The position numbers were made by a program, and so were the translations under genes. A stretch of DNA of 64,000 nt from Micromonospora trifolii (GTDB taxonomy: Bacteria > Actinomycetota > Actinomycetes > Mycobacteriales > Micromonosporaceae), in the NCBI RefSeq assembly GCF_022229005.1, contig NZ_JAKKFD010000008.1, positions 1 through 64,000 on the forward strand, in the 5' to 3' direction. Below are positions 8,998 through 17,481 of the stretch, one piece after another; position 1 is the first letter of the stretch; each line of letters opens with the position of its first letter. The notes beneath the pieces are model-generated. The model was not told where the DNA came from, did no database searches, and saw only the letters and a program-made list of their open reading frames with translations.

Positions 8998-9698
8998 GGT
9001 AGGTCAGCTGGACTCTCGACATGGTGGAGACCACAGGATCGAGGCCGTGACCGCCTCGATCCCCACTCGTTGTCCACAGCTCGTTATCCACCGTCGGTGG
9101 ATAACTACGGTCCGTCCTCCGCCAGTTACCCACAGGCTGTGGAGAAACCCTGTGTACGAGGCTGTGGACGCCTGGGGACGACGGTCAGGTTATCCACCGA
9201 TCTTCATCAACCTGTGCATGAGCTGTTGAAGGTTCTGGGGATGACGGCAATGGTGATCTTCCCCGCGATCCACAGGCTTGGGGAGAAAGTCGGTGGATTA
9301 CCGGTGGACAACCGGTGGACAACGGTGGACAACCGGCCGCCGTCGCCGGGCTGTGGACACACAAGCCGGTTGTACCCCGGGTTCTCCACAGCTAAATCAC
9401 CGGTGGATAACCTGTCTGACCTGCGCATACCTCGGTTTTCCACAGTTTGCACAGGTGCGATGAAGACGATGAGTTATCTCTTCTAAGAGAACAAAAACCA
9501 ATCATCACCGTTGGGCTTTCTGTGGATCGGGCCGAACGCTGTCGGATCAGCCGGTCAGCATCGACACGATCCATGGGGTCGGGCGCACAGCCGATGTCCC
9601 CGCGCCCTAAGGTGCGATGGGTACCCGCACGGTCGGGCGGGACGGTAGGCAGCGGTCGGCATGAGAGAGTTGTCGCTGACGTCGACGCGGAGGCATTG
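8998..9698. other. oriC: Origin of replication oriC
   Basis: The dnaA-dnaN intergenic region is packed with DnaA boxes in both orientations. Forward boxes: TTGTCCACA 9070, TTATCCACC 9084 and 9190, TTACCCACA 9126, TTCTCCACA 9382, TTTTCCACA 9436. Reverse boxes: GGTGGATAA 9096 and 9402, TGTGGAGAA 9138, GGTGGATTA 9292, GGTGGACAA 9303, 9314 and 9324, TGTGGACAC 9352. An AT-richer segment follows at about 9455-9515, containing the inverted repeat TCTCTT/AAGAGA (9477-9490), and is the best candidate for the unwinding element. The last 180 bases up to dnaN should hold the dnaN promoter. Confidence 0.95.
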
Positions 9699-10832
9699 AT
9701 GAAGTTCCGAGTGGAGCGCGACGCGCTCGCCGAGGCTGTGGCGTGGACCGCGAAGAGCCTGCCCAACCGGCCATCCGTACCGGTGCTCGCCGGGGTGATG
9801 CTCCGCGTCACCGACGGCAACCTGCGGGTCTCCGGGTTCGACTACGAGGTCTCCAGCCAGGTAACCGTCGAGGTGCAGGGCGACGCCGACGGCGCCGCGC
9901 TCGTCTCCGGCCGCCTGCTCGCCGAGATCACCAAGGCGTTGCCGGCCAAGCCGGTCGACATCGCCGCGGTCGGCGCGCATCTCGAGCTGGTCTGTGGCAG
10001 CGCCCGGTTCACGCTGCCCACCATGCCGGTGGAGGATTACCCCGCGCTGCCCGAGATGCCGCAGAGCGCCGGCACCGTCGACGCCGCCGCGTTCGCCACC
10101 GCTGTGGCCCAGGTGGCCATCGCCGCCGGTCGCGACGAGACGCTGCCGATGATGACCGGTGTCCGCGTCGAGCTGTCGGGCACCACCCTGTCGATGCTCG
10201 CCACCGACCGTTACCGGTTGGCGCTGCGCGAGATCCAGTGGCAGCCGGACGACCCCGAGGTGAGCATCAACGCTCTGGTGCCCGCCCGCACCCTGAACGA
10301 CACCGCCAAGGCCCTCGGCCCGCTGGGCGGCGAGGTAACCCTCGCCCTCGCCCAGGGCGCTGCGGGCGAGGGCATGGTCGGCCTCGCCGGCGGCACCCGA
10401 CGCACCACCAGCCGGCTGCTCGACGGCGCCAACTACCCGCCGGTGCGGTCGCTCTTCCCGGCCACGCACAACGCCGCGGCGCGGGTGCCGGTCAGCACGC
10501 TGATCGAGGTGGTCAAGCGGGTCGCGTTGGTCGCCGAACGAACCACCCCGGTGCTGCTCAGCTTCAGCGCCGACGGCCTGGTGGTCGAGGCCGGCGGTTC
10601 CGAGGAGGCACGGGCCAGCGAGGCGATGGAGGCCACCTTCACCGGTGAGCCACTGACCATCGGCTTCAACCCCCAGTACCTCATCGACGGTCTGGCAAAC
10701 CTGGGCGCCCAGACGGCCGTGCTCTCGTTCGTCGACGCCTTCAAACCCGCGGTGATCTCCCCCGCCGGCGAGGATGGCGAGGTCATTCCGGGGTACCGGT
10801 ACCTCATCATGCCGATCCGCGTCTCGCGCTGA
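9699..10832 (+). CDS. dnaN: DNA polymerase III sliding clamp (beta subunit)
   Basis: Ring-forming processivity factor of replicative polymerase. The 377-residue protein begins MKFRVERDALAEAVAW, the standard actinobacterial start, and shows the three repeated clamp domains, with RPSVPVLAGV early, ATDRYRLALREI in the middle and a C-terminal YRYLIMPIRVSR, where the MPIR motif closes the family. ATG 9699 follows a GGAGG site at 9689-9693 region; the longer frame back to 9447 reads through oriC and is rejected. The upstream DnaA boxes may couple its expression to initiation. Confidence 0.97.
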   Translation: MKFRVERDALAEAVAWTAKSLPNRPSVPVLAGVMLRVTDGNLRVSGFDYEVSSQVTVEVQGDADGAALVSGRLLAEITKALPAKPVDIAAVGAHLELVCGSARFTLPTMPVEDYPALPEMPQSAGTVDAAAFATAVAQVAIAAGRDETLPMMTGVRVELSGTTLSMLATDRYRLALREIQWQPDDPEVSINALVPARTLNDTAKALGPLGGEVTLALAQGAAGEGMVGLAGGTRRTTSRLLDGANYPPVRSLFPATHNAAARVPVSTLIEVVKRVALVAERTTPVLLSFSADGLVVEAGGSEEARASEAMEATFTGEPLTIGFNPQYLIDGLANLGAQTAVLSFVDAFKPAVISPAGEDGEVIPGYRYLIMPIRVSR

Positions 10833-10872
10833 TCGCGCCCAGCAACACCCAGATCCACGGAGGTAGAAACAC

Positions 10873-11745
10873 ATGCAGCTCGGCCTGGTAGGACTCGGCC
10901 GTATGGGCGGCAACATGCGGGAGCGGTTGCGTTCGGCCGGGCACGAGGTGGTCGGCTTCGACCACAACGCGCAGATCAGCGACGTCACGACCATCGCGGG
11001 CCTGGCGGAGAAGCTTGAGTCGCCCCGCGCGGTCTGGGTCATGGTGCCCGCCGGTGTCACCGACGCCACGATCGACGAGCTCGCCGAGGTGCTCGGCGAG
11101 GGCGACATCATCATCGACGGCGGCAACTCGCGCTTCAGCGACGACGCGCCTCGCGCGGAGCGGCTCAACCAGCGGGGCATCGGCTACATGGACGTCGGGG
11201 TCTCCGGCGGCGTCTGGGGCCGGCAGAACGGGTACGGACTGATGGTCGGCGGCGCCCAGGAGCACGTGGACCGCCTGATGCCGATCTTCAACGCGCTCAA
11301 GCCGGAGGGTGAGTTCGGTTTCGTGCACGCCGGCCCCGTCGGTGCCGGGCACTACTCGAAGATGGTGCACAACGGCATCGAGTACGGCCTGATGCACGCC
11401 TACGCCGAGGGCTACGAGCTGATGGCCGCCTCGGAGCTGGTGACCAACGTGCCGGGCGTCATCAAGTCCTGGCGGGAAGGCACCGTCGTCCGTTCCTGGC
11501 TGCTCGACCTGCTGGACCGGGCGCTCGACGAGGACCCGGAGCTGGCCGACCTGAGCGGCTACACGGAGGACACCGGCGAGGGTCGGTGGACGGTCGACGA
11601 GGCGGTCCGCCTGGCGGTGCCGCTGAACGTCATCACCGCTTCGCTGTTCGCCCGGTTCGCCTCGCGGCAGGACGACTCGCCCGCCATGAAGGCCGTCTCC
11701 GCGCTGCGTCAGCAGTTCGGTGGCCACGCCGTCCACAAGCGCTGA
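10873..11745 (+). CDS. gnd: 6-phosphogluconate dehydrogenase, decarboxylating (short form)
   Basis: Oxidises 6-phosphogluconate to ribulose 5-phosphate and CO2 in the pentose phosphate pathway. The Rossmann motif [12 protein letters not shown] is at the N-terminus, [10 protein letters not shown] near residue 80, the substrate-binding [20 protein letters not shown] around 115-135, and [18 protein letters not shown] around 160-178 with the catalytic lysine. At 290 residues it belongs to the short, often NAD-dependent class, not the 470-residue Gnd. ATG 10873 has a GGAGGT site 8 bases upstream. Its place between dnaN and recF is a recurrent actinobacterial arrangement. Confidence 0.93.
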   Translation: MQLGLVGLGRMGGNMRERLRSAGHEVVGFDHNAQISDVTTIAGLAEKLESPRAVWVMVPAGVTDATIDELAEVLGEGDIIIDGGNSRFSDDAPRAERLNQRGIGYMDVGVSGGVWGRQNGYGLMVGGAQEHVDRLMPIFNALKPEGEFGFVHAGPVGAGHYSKMVHNGIEYGLMHAYAEGYELMAASELVTNVPGVIKSWREGTVVRSWLLDLLDRALDEDPELADLSGYTEDTGEGRWTVDEAVRLAVPLNVITASLFARFASRQDDSPAMKAVSALRQQFGGHAVHKR

Positions 11746-11748
11746 GCG

Positions 11749-11757
11749 GTATCCACA
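11749..11757 (+). promoter_or_regulatory. DnaA-box-like site before recF
   Basis: GTATCCACA differs from TTATCCACA at one base and lies 5 bases before the recF start, just after gnd. It may be chance or a weak DnaA site. Confidence 0.35.
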
Positions 11758-11761
11758 ACCT

Positions 11762-12895
11762 GTGTACGTTCACCGGCTGGAACTGGTCGACTTCCGCTCG
11801 TACGAGCGGGTGGCCGTCGACCTCCAGCCGGGAGCGAACGTTCTGATCGGCGCCAACGGCGTCGGTAAGACCAACCTCGTCGAGGCGCTGGGCTACGTGG
11901 CGACCCTGGATTCGCACCGGGTCGCCACCGACGCGCCTCTAGTCCGGATGGGCGCCACGTCAGCGGTGATCCGCTGCGCGGTGGTGCACGACGGCCGCGA
12001 GCTCCTGGTCGAGCTGGAGATCGTGCCTGGCAAGGCCAATCGGGCCCGACTGGGCCGCTCACCGGCGCGGCGGGCCCGGGATGTGCTCGGGGCGCTCCGG
12101 CTGGTGCTCTTCGCCCCAGAAGATCTTGAGCTGGTCCGGGGCGACCCGGCCGAGCGCCGCCGCTACCTGGACGACCTGTTGGTCAACCGGCAGCCCCGGT
12201 TCGCCGGCGTGCGGGCCGACTACGAGCGGGTCGTCAAGCAGCGCAACGCGCTGCTGCGAACGGCGTACCTGGCCCGCAAGACCGGTGGATCACGGGGCGG
12301 CGACCTCGGCACCCTCGCGGTCTGGGACACCCACCTGGCCCAGCACGGGGCGGAGCTGCTCGCCGGCCGCCTGGAGCTGGTGGCCGCGCTCACCCCGCAC
12401 GTGGCGAAGGCGTACGACGCGGTGGCCGCCGGTCGAGGGGCGGCGAGCATCACCTACCGGCCCTCGGTCGAGCTGGCCGAACCGACCACCGACCGGGCCG
12501 CGCTGGCCGAGGCGCTGACGGCGGCCCTGGCCGCGTCCCGCTCCAACGAGATCGAGCGGGGCACCACCCTGGTCGGCCCACACCGTGACGAGTTGGCACT
12601 GAGTCTCGGCCCGCTGCCCGCCAAGGGGTACGCCAGCCACGGTGAGTCCTGGTCGTTCGCTCTCGCGCTGCGGCTGGCCGGGTACGACCTGTTGCGCGCC
12701 GACGGCATCGAGCCGGTGCTGGTCCTCGACGACGTCTTCGCGGAGTTGGACACCGGCCGCCGGGAGCGGTTGGCGGAGCTGGTCGGCGGGGCGAGTCAGC
12801 TGCTGGTCACCTGCGCGGTGGACGACGACGTGCCGGCCGCCCTGCGCGGCACCCGCTATCAGGTCGGCGAAGGGACGGTACGCCGTGTCGGATGA
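11762..12895 (+). CDS. recF: DNA replication and repair protein RecF
   Basis: SMC-like ATPase that helps load RecA at gaps. The 377-residue protein begins [19 protein letters not shown], has Walker [15 protein letters not shown] near residue 35, the ABC signature-like region with [19 protein letters not shown], and Walker [16 protein letters not shown] 11762 is chosen because it gives the canonical RecF N-terminus; it is 16 bases after gnd. Its last 11 bases overlap the next gene. Confidence 0.95.
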   Translation: MYVHRLELVDFRSYERVAVDLQPGANVLIGANGVGKTNLVEALGYVATLDSHRVATDAPLVRMGATSAVIRCAVVHDGRELLVELEIVPGKANRARLGRSPARRARDVLGALRLVLFAPEDLELVRGDPAERRRYLDDLLVNRQPRFAGVRADYERVVKQRNALLRTAYLARKTGGSRGGDLGTLAVWDTHLAQHGAELLAGRLELVAALTPHVAKAYDAVAAGRGAASITYRPSVELAEPTTDRAALAEALTAALAASRSNEIERGTTLVGPHRDELALSLGPLPAKGYASHGESWSFALALRLAGYDLLRADGIEPVLVLDDVFAELDTGRRERLAELVGGASQLLVTCAVDDDVPAALRGTRYQVGEGTVRRVG

Positions 12896-13493
12896 GCCAG
12901 GCACCAAGCGGCCTGCGGCCGGCGACGGCCCTGCTGCGCGTACCCCCAAGGCGGCGGAGGGATCGGCGGGCGGTGGGTCGGCGGCCGCCAGCGGCCCGGA
13001 GCTGGCCCGGGCGGTCCTCGACGCGGCGCTGTCGCGACGGCAGGCGGCGGCCCGCGCCCGGCGTACCCCCGGCGGTGGCGATGCTGCCGGCGGCTCGGGG
13101 CGGCGGCTGCGCGGCTACTCCGGCCCCGGCCCCGACCCGCGCGATCCGCAGCCGCTCAGCGCCGTGCTGAACCGGCTGGTGAAGGCGCGGGGCTGGCAGC
13201 AGCCGGCGGCCGAGGCCACCGTGTTCGGCGCCTGGGAGCGGGTCGTCGGCGCGGAGGTCGCGCAGAACAGCCGCCCGGTGAAGTTGGAGAACGGCGAGCT
13301 GACGGTGGAGGCGCGCTCGACCGCCTGGGCCACCCAGCTGCGGCTGCTCGCCGGCTCGCTGCTCAAGCAGATCGCCAGCGAGGTCGGTCACAACGTGGTG
13401 CGCAAGCTGCACATTCACGGCCCGGCCGCGCCCTCCTGGGGGAAGGGCCCACGCCGGGTACGCGGCCGGGGCCCGCGCGACACGTACGGCTGA
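12885..13493 (+). CDS. DUF721 / DciA-like protein
   Basis: The C-terminal half (about residues 85-180, with [25 protein letters not shown] and [13 protein letters not shown]) is the DUF721 domain found in DciA, the ancestral loader of the replicative helicase. The N-terminal half is Gly/Ala/Pro-rich and probably disordered; the C-terminus is basic. The protein has 202 residues from GTG 12885, overlapping the recF end by 11 bases. The recF-DUF721-gyrB neighbourhood is standard in actinobacteria and supports a replication role, though the function was shown mainly in proteobacteria and mycobacteria. Confidence 0.9.
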   Translation: MSDEPGTKRPAAGDGPAARTPKAAEGSAGGGSAAASGPELARAVLDAALSRRQAAARARRTPGGGDAAGGSGRRLRGYSGPGPDPRDPQPLSAVLNRLVKARGWQQPAAEATVFGAWERVVGAEVAQNSRPVKLENGELTVEARSTAWATQLRLLAGSLLKQIASEVGHNVVRKLHIHGPAAPSWGKGPRRVRGRGPRDTYG

Positions 13494-13502
13494 GCCGGCC
13501 GT

Positions 13503-13730
13503 TCAGCCCCGCCGGTCGGCTGCGCGGGCTGCCCGCTTGCGTTCCCGCTGCTCCCGGGTGAAGCGCTTGCGTTCGGCCAGGTCGCGTTTCCACGCCTCGC
13601 GGGCCTCGGCGGATCCGCCCTGCACCGCGCCCTGCACGCCCTCGGCCGGGCCGGCGAGGTGCCGGAAGGCCCAACGCATCAGTCGGCCACCCTCGCCCGG
13701 GGCCCTGGTGATCGCGCCGTCCTCGCTCAT
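13503..13730 (-). CDS. Small charged protein, function unknown
   Basis: A 75-residue product from ATG 13730: an N-terminal part with GGRLMRWAFRHLAGPAEGVQGAV, then a strongly charged C-terminal helix rich in Arg, Lys and Glu (AEARE through RKRAARAADRR). I do not recognise a named family. It converges on the DUF721 gene, leaving 9 bases between stops, and is divergent from the OhrR-like regulator across a 125-base gap that carries two inverted repeats, so it may be under that regulator. The frame upstream to 14027 is antisense to the regulator and is not used. Confidence 0.6.
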   Translation of the reverse strand: MSEDGAITRAPGEGGRLMRWAFRHLAGPAEGVQGAVQGGSAEAREAWKRDLAERKRFTREQRERKRAARAADRRG

Positions 13731-13794
13731 CTGCCGCCCTCTTCCCCGCGTCGCCTCGCCGGTTCTCGCCCGTCGCACGAGCATACCTTTGGGG

Positions 13795-13825
13795 CACCAA
13801 TGGTTGGTGTACCAATGATCGGTAC
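13795..13825. promoter_or_regulatory. Tandem operator of the OhrR-like regulator
   Basis: Two adjacent inverted repeats: CACCAA-TGG-TTGGTG at 13795-13809 and GTACC-7 bases-GGTAC at 13809-13825. They lie 31 bases before the regulator start and in the shared promoter gap with the small divergent gene, the expected place for MarR autoregulation. Confidence 0.6.
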
Positions 13826-13855
13826 GATAGTCACCGTGCGGAGAGAGGGCAACCG

Positions 13856-14344
13856 ATGAGCGAACGTCCGGACGGCGTCGACCCGCTGGCCCTGGAGCAG
13901 CAGGTCTGCTTCGCCCTCTCGGTCGCGGCGCGCAGCGTGGTGGCCGTCTACCGGCCCCTGCTCGAACCAATGGGGCTGACCCACCCGCAGTACCTGGTGA
14001 TGTTGGCGCTCTGGCAGCACGCGCCACTGTCCGGTCGCGACCTCAGTCGCCTGCTCCAGCTCGACCCGGGCACGCTGTCACCCCTGCTCAAGCGGCTGGA
14101 GACGGCCGGCTACCTGCGCCGGGAACGGGACCCGAGCGACGAACGCAGCCTCGCCGTCACCCTCACCGCCAGCGGTGCCGCGCTGCGGAGTCAGGCCGAG
14201 CTGATCCCGGCCGCGATCGTGCAGCGGCTCGGGCTGCCCGTCGAGGACCTGCAACACCTGCACGGGGTGCTCACGCAGCTGATCTCGGCCGCCAACCGGC
14301 CGGCCGCCTCGGAGACCGACGCGGCGACTCAGGCGTCGGCGTAG
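13856..14344 (+). CDS. MarR-family regulator, OhrR-like
   Basis: A 162-residue winged-helix repressor. The start QQVCFALSVAARSVVAVYRPLL aligns with the OhrR signature in which a cysteine (here Cys18) senses organic hydroperoxides; the rest, GLTHPQYLVMLALWQHAPLSGRDLSRLLQLDPGTLSPLLKRLE and DERSLAVTLT, is the DNA-binding region and wing. No ohr peroxiredoxin gene is adjacent, which is unusual for OhrR. It overlaps the convergent gene downstream by 16 bases. Peroxide sensing is inferred from the cysteine context only. Confidence 0.85.
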   Translation: MSERPDGVDPLALEQQVCFALSVAARSVVAVYRPLLEPMGLTHPQYLVMLALWQHAPLSGRDLSRLLQLDPGTLSPLLKRLETAGYLRRERDPSDERSLAVTLTASGAALRSQAELIPAAIVQRLGLPVEDLQHLHGVLTQLISAANRPAASETDAATQASA

Positions 14345-14883
14345 ACGGCGAACCCGCGCTCGGCGCAGCGCCGGTAGAACGCGGCCAGCACGCCCAACTC
14401 GGCGCAGGTGAAGTTCCACTGCGGCGGGTCACCGCGCTCGTCGCGCAGCGCGTCGAGCCGACTCTCCAGCCAGCGCAACTGCTGCTCGGCCAACCGACCG
14501 TCGCCGAGCAGGGAGCGCAGCACCGTGCTCACCGACTCGAAGGTGACCGACTCGCCGGTCGCGCGGTGCGCGGCCACGAACCGCTCGATGCCGCTCGCGA
14601 TCCAGGAGCAGCCGTCCGGGTCGATCACCGGGTCCTCGTCCTCGGCGGCGGCGTCTGTGGCGTACAACACACCTTCGAGGCCGAGCAGCAGATCCACCAA
14701 CTCGGTGTACGCCGTCGCCCGGATGGTGCCGGTCTTCGCGATCAGCTCCGCCAGCGCCGCTGTCGGCGCGGAGATGCGCGGCAGATCGACGATCTCGCCG
14801 AAGTCGACGAACTCGGCCGGCGCGACCGGATCGTAGAAGCGGCCGGTCCGCGGCCAGTGCACCGCGACGTTGTCCAGCCCCAT
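14329..14883 (-). CDS. Uncharacterised 184-residue protein
   Basis: A soluble, acidic protein (MGLDNVAVHWPRTGRFYDP...) with no signal peptide or membrane segment. The early region has a tryptophan, a FYDPV motif and a stretch DFGEIVDLPRISAPTAALAELI; the C-terminal half is helical and includes QLRWLESRLDALRDERGDPPQW and a final AFYRRCAERGFAVYADA. I cannot name a family. Its coding end overlaps the end of the OhrR-like gene by 16 bases in convergent orientation, so the two transcripts are antisense at their 3' ends. Confidence 0.75.
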   Translation of the reverse strand: MGLDNVAVHWPRTGRFYDPVAPAEFVDFGEIVDLPRISAPTAALAELIAKTGTIRATAYTELVDLLLGLEGVLYATDAAAEDEDPVIDPDGCSWIASGIERFVAAHRATGESVTFESVSTVLRSLLGDGRLAEQQLRWLESRLDALRDERGDPPQWNFTCAELGVLAAFYRRCAERGFAVYADA

Positions 14884-15404
14884 CTGTCACCTCTTAAAGA
14901 GCACGTGTCGGGTCGATCGGGTCGATCGTCCCGGTTCCAACCGGTAAAGATCAAGGCTGGTTCCGGGGCGCCGCAAACGTACGGCACTGACGCTTTGGCC
15001 GCGACCCCCGACCCGCCCGACCGCGGGTCAACCCGTTCGGGGGCGGCGCGTGCGATGGGGGCCTGGCGTGTGGGGGGAGTCGTGGGCGGCGGCGTTCTGC
15101 CGGCTATGGACTTCTCAGCCGCCTCTCTGAGGGTGCCGAGTGGTGGTTCTGTCCCCCGGGCACAGTAGGATTGACAACGAGACGAAGACCCGGTGCGGGA
15201 GTGGGACGGGGCCGGTGGCCCCAGATTCATTCTCCACGTCGGGTCGAGCCGATCGCGATCCGCGGGCAACCGCGGCGACCGGCGCGTTCGACCCGCTGTC
15301 CGGAGGTCTCCGGTGCCGGTCCACGCGCCGACGTCGCGTCCTGTCCGCCGAACCCGCGCCCGACGCGCCCTAGCGGCGCGGCTGACGCGAGAAAGTGGCC
15401 GAGG
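14884..15404. promoter_or_regulatory. Gap with the gyrB promoter region
   Basis: No gene is supported in this 521-base region; open frames through it are extensions of gyrB or antisense shadows. TAGGAT at 15166-15171 is a good actinobacterial -10 element, which would give gyrB a leader of about 230 bases. No clear riboswitch or palindrome was seen. Confidence 0.45.
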
Positions 15405-17351
15405 GTGGCAGCGCAGGACAAGCAGGAGTACGGCGCAGAGTCGATCACCGTTCTCGAGGGGCTGGAGGCGGTTCGCAAGCGGCCCGGTATGTACATCGGG
15501 TCCACCGGCGAGCGCGGTCTGCACCACCTCGTCTGGGAGGTCGTCGACAACGCTGTCGACGAGGCGCTGGCTGGATACTGCGACACCATCGACGTGGTGC
15601 TGCTCGCCGACGGCGGCGTCCGGGTCACCGACAACGGCCGTGGTTTCCCCGTCGACCTTCACCCGAAGCTCAAGAAGCCGGGTGTCGAGGTCGCGTTGAC
15701 CATCCTGCACGCGGGTGGCAAGTTCGACGGCAAGGCGTACGCGGTCTCCGGCGGTCTGCACGGCGTCGGTGTCTCAGTGGTGAACGCGCTCTCCACCAAG
15801 ATGTTCGTCGAGATCCACAAGTCCGGCTCGGTGTGGCGACAGCACTACACCAACTCCAAGCCCGGCTCACTGGAGAAGGGCGAGACCACCGACCGCACCG
15901 GCTCGGCGGTCTCCTTCTGGCCCGACCCCGACGTCTTCGAGACCGTCGACTTCGACTTCCAGACCATCTACCGGCGCCTGCAGGAGATGGCCTTCCTCAA
16001 CCGTGCCCTCCGCATCCACCTGCTCGACGAGCGGGTGGCGGAGGAGGAGGACGGCCGGCAGCGCGAGGTCACCTTCTATTACGAGGGCGGCATCGCGGAC
16101 TTCGTCCGGCACCTCAACGCCTCGAAGAGCCCGATCCACAAGACAGTGGTCGAGTTCGAGGCCGAAGAGGAGGGCATGTCCCTCGAGATCGCCATGCAGT
16201 GGAACGAGTCGTACGGCGAGTCGGTCTACACCTTCGCCAACACGATCAACACCCACGAGGGCGGCACCCACGAGGAGGGCTTCCGGTCCGCGCTGACCAG
16301 CGTGGTCAACCGGTACGGCACCGACAAGAAGCTGCTCAAGGGCGACGAGAAGCTCTCCGGCGAGGACATCCGCGAAGGGCTCGCGGCGATCATCTCGGTC
16401 AAGCTGGCCAACCCGCAGTTCGAGGGTCAGACCAAGACCAAGCTGGGCAACACCCCGGTGAAGAGCTTCGTGCAGCGGGTCTGCAACGACCGGCTGGTCG
16501 ACTGGTTCGACCGCAACCCGGCCGAGGCCAAGATGATCATCACGAAGGCCTCCCAGGCGGCGCGGGCCCGGATCGCCGCGCAGCAGGCGCGCAAGCTGGC
16601 CCGGCGCAAGTCGCTGCTGGAGTCCGGCTCGATGCCGGGCAAGCTGGCCGACTGCCAGTCGACCGACCCCCGCGAGTCCGAGGTGTTCATCGTCGAGGGT
16701 GACTCGGCCGGCGGCTCGGCCAAGCAGGGTCGCGACCCACGCACCCAGGCGATCCTGCCGATCCGCGGCAAGATCCTCAACGTGGAGAAGGCCCGGATCG
16801 ACCGGGTGCTGAAGAACAACGAGGTCCAGGCGCTGATCACCGCGCTGGGCACCGGCATCCACGACGACTTCGACATGGAGAAGCTGCGGTACCACAAGGT
16901 GGTGCTGATGGCCGACGCGGACGTCGACGGCCAGCACATCCAGACGCTGCTGCTCACCCTGCTGTTCCGCTTCATGCGTCCGCTTGTCGAGATGGGCAAC
17001 GTCTACCTGGCCGCCCCGCCGCTCTACAAGATCAAGTGGAACAAGAAGGGCGACGACGCCCAGTACGCGTACTCCGACCGCGAGCGGGACGGTCTGATCG
17101 CGCTGCGCCAGCAGAAGAAGCCGAACGCCAAGCCGGACGACATTCAGCGCTTCAAGGGCCTCGGCGAGATGAACTATCCCGAGCTGTGGGAAACCACTAT
17201 GAACCCGGCGACGCGTACCCTGCGCCAGGTCACTCTCGACGACGCGGCGACCGCCGACGAGTTGTTCAGTGTGCTGATGGGTGAGGACGTCGAGGCGCGC
17301 CGGTCGTTCATCCAGCGCAACGCCAAGGACGTGCGGTTCCTGGACATCTGA
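15405..17351 (+). CDS. gyrB: DNA gyrase subunit B
   Basis: ATPase subunit of gyrase. The 648-residue protein has the GHKL ATPase start ([43 protein letters not shown]), the transducer region, and the TOPRIM domain with [15 protein letters not shown] and DADVDGQHI, ending in the usual [13 protein letters not shown] 15405 (start [18 protein letters not shown]) is chosen over the longer frame from 15171, which lacks homology-like sequence. No unusual change is evident around the TOPRIM motifs. Confidence 0.97.
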   Translation: MAAQDKQEYGAESITVLEGLEAVRKRPGMYIGSTGERGLHHLVWEVVDNAVDEALAGYCDTIDVVLLADGGVRVTDNGRGFPVDLHPKLKKPGVEVALTILHAGGKFDGKAYAVSGGLHGVGVSVVNALSTKMFVEIHKSGSVWRQHYTNSKPGSLEKGETTDRTGSAVSFWPDPDVFETVDFDFQTIYRRLQEMAFLNRALRIHLLDERVAEEEDGRQREVTFYYEGGIADFVRHLNASKSPIHKTVVEFEAEEEGMSLEIAMQWNESYGESVYTFANTINTHEGGTHEEGFRSALTSVVNRYGTDKKLLKGDEKLSGEDIREGLAAIISVKLANPQFEGQTKTKLGNTPVKSFVQRVCNDRLVDWFDRNPAEAKMIITKASQAARARIAAQQARKLARRKSLLESGSMPGKLADCQSTDPRESEVFIVEGDSAGGSAKQGRDPRTQAILPIRGKILNVEKARIDRVLKNNEVQALITALGTGIHDDFDMEKLRYHKVVLMADADVDGQHIQTLLLTLLFRFMRPLVEMGNVYLAAPPLYKIKWNKKGDDAQYAYSDRERDGLIALRQQKKPNAKPDDIQRFKGLGEMNYPELWETTMNPATRTLRQVTLDDAATADELFSVLMGEDVEARRSFIQRNAKDVRFLDI

Positions 17352-17360
17352 CGGACTGCG

Positions 17361-17393
17361 CCGGATCGGCCGGGCATCGCCCGGCCGATCCGG
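17361..17393 (+). terminator. Hairpin after gyrB
   Basis: A perfect 15-bp stem (17361-17375 with 17379-17393) and an ATC loop lies 9 bases past the gyrB stop. It lacks a T tract. It suggests gyrA is at least partly transcribed from its own promoter. Confidence 0.75.
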
Positions 17394-17405
17394 CGGTCCA
17401 CAGAG

Positions 17406-17445
17406 TTATCCACAGCTTGGCCGGTATCCACAGCCGTTATCCACA
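17406..17445 (+). promoter_or_regulatory. DnaA-box cluster between gyrB and gyrA
   Basis: Two perfect boxes TTATCCACA at 17406-17414 and 17437-17445 flank GTATCCACA at 17424-17432, all in the same orientation. They end 36 bases before the gyrA start, so DnaA may bind at the gyrA promoter. Confidence 0.75.
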
Positions 17446-17481
17446 GCACGAAAACGACTCTGAGTCTGATAAGGGTATACA

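Noticed and set aside
8998..9698. Regularly spaced short repeats in oriC considered as a CRISPR array.
   Set aside because: The repeats are 9-mers of DnaA-box type in both orientations, without constant spacers.
13731..14027. Upstream extension of the small 75-residue gene.
   Set aside because: It would run antisense through the regulator and its operators.
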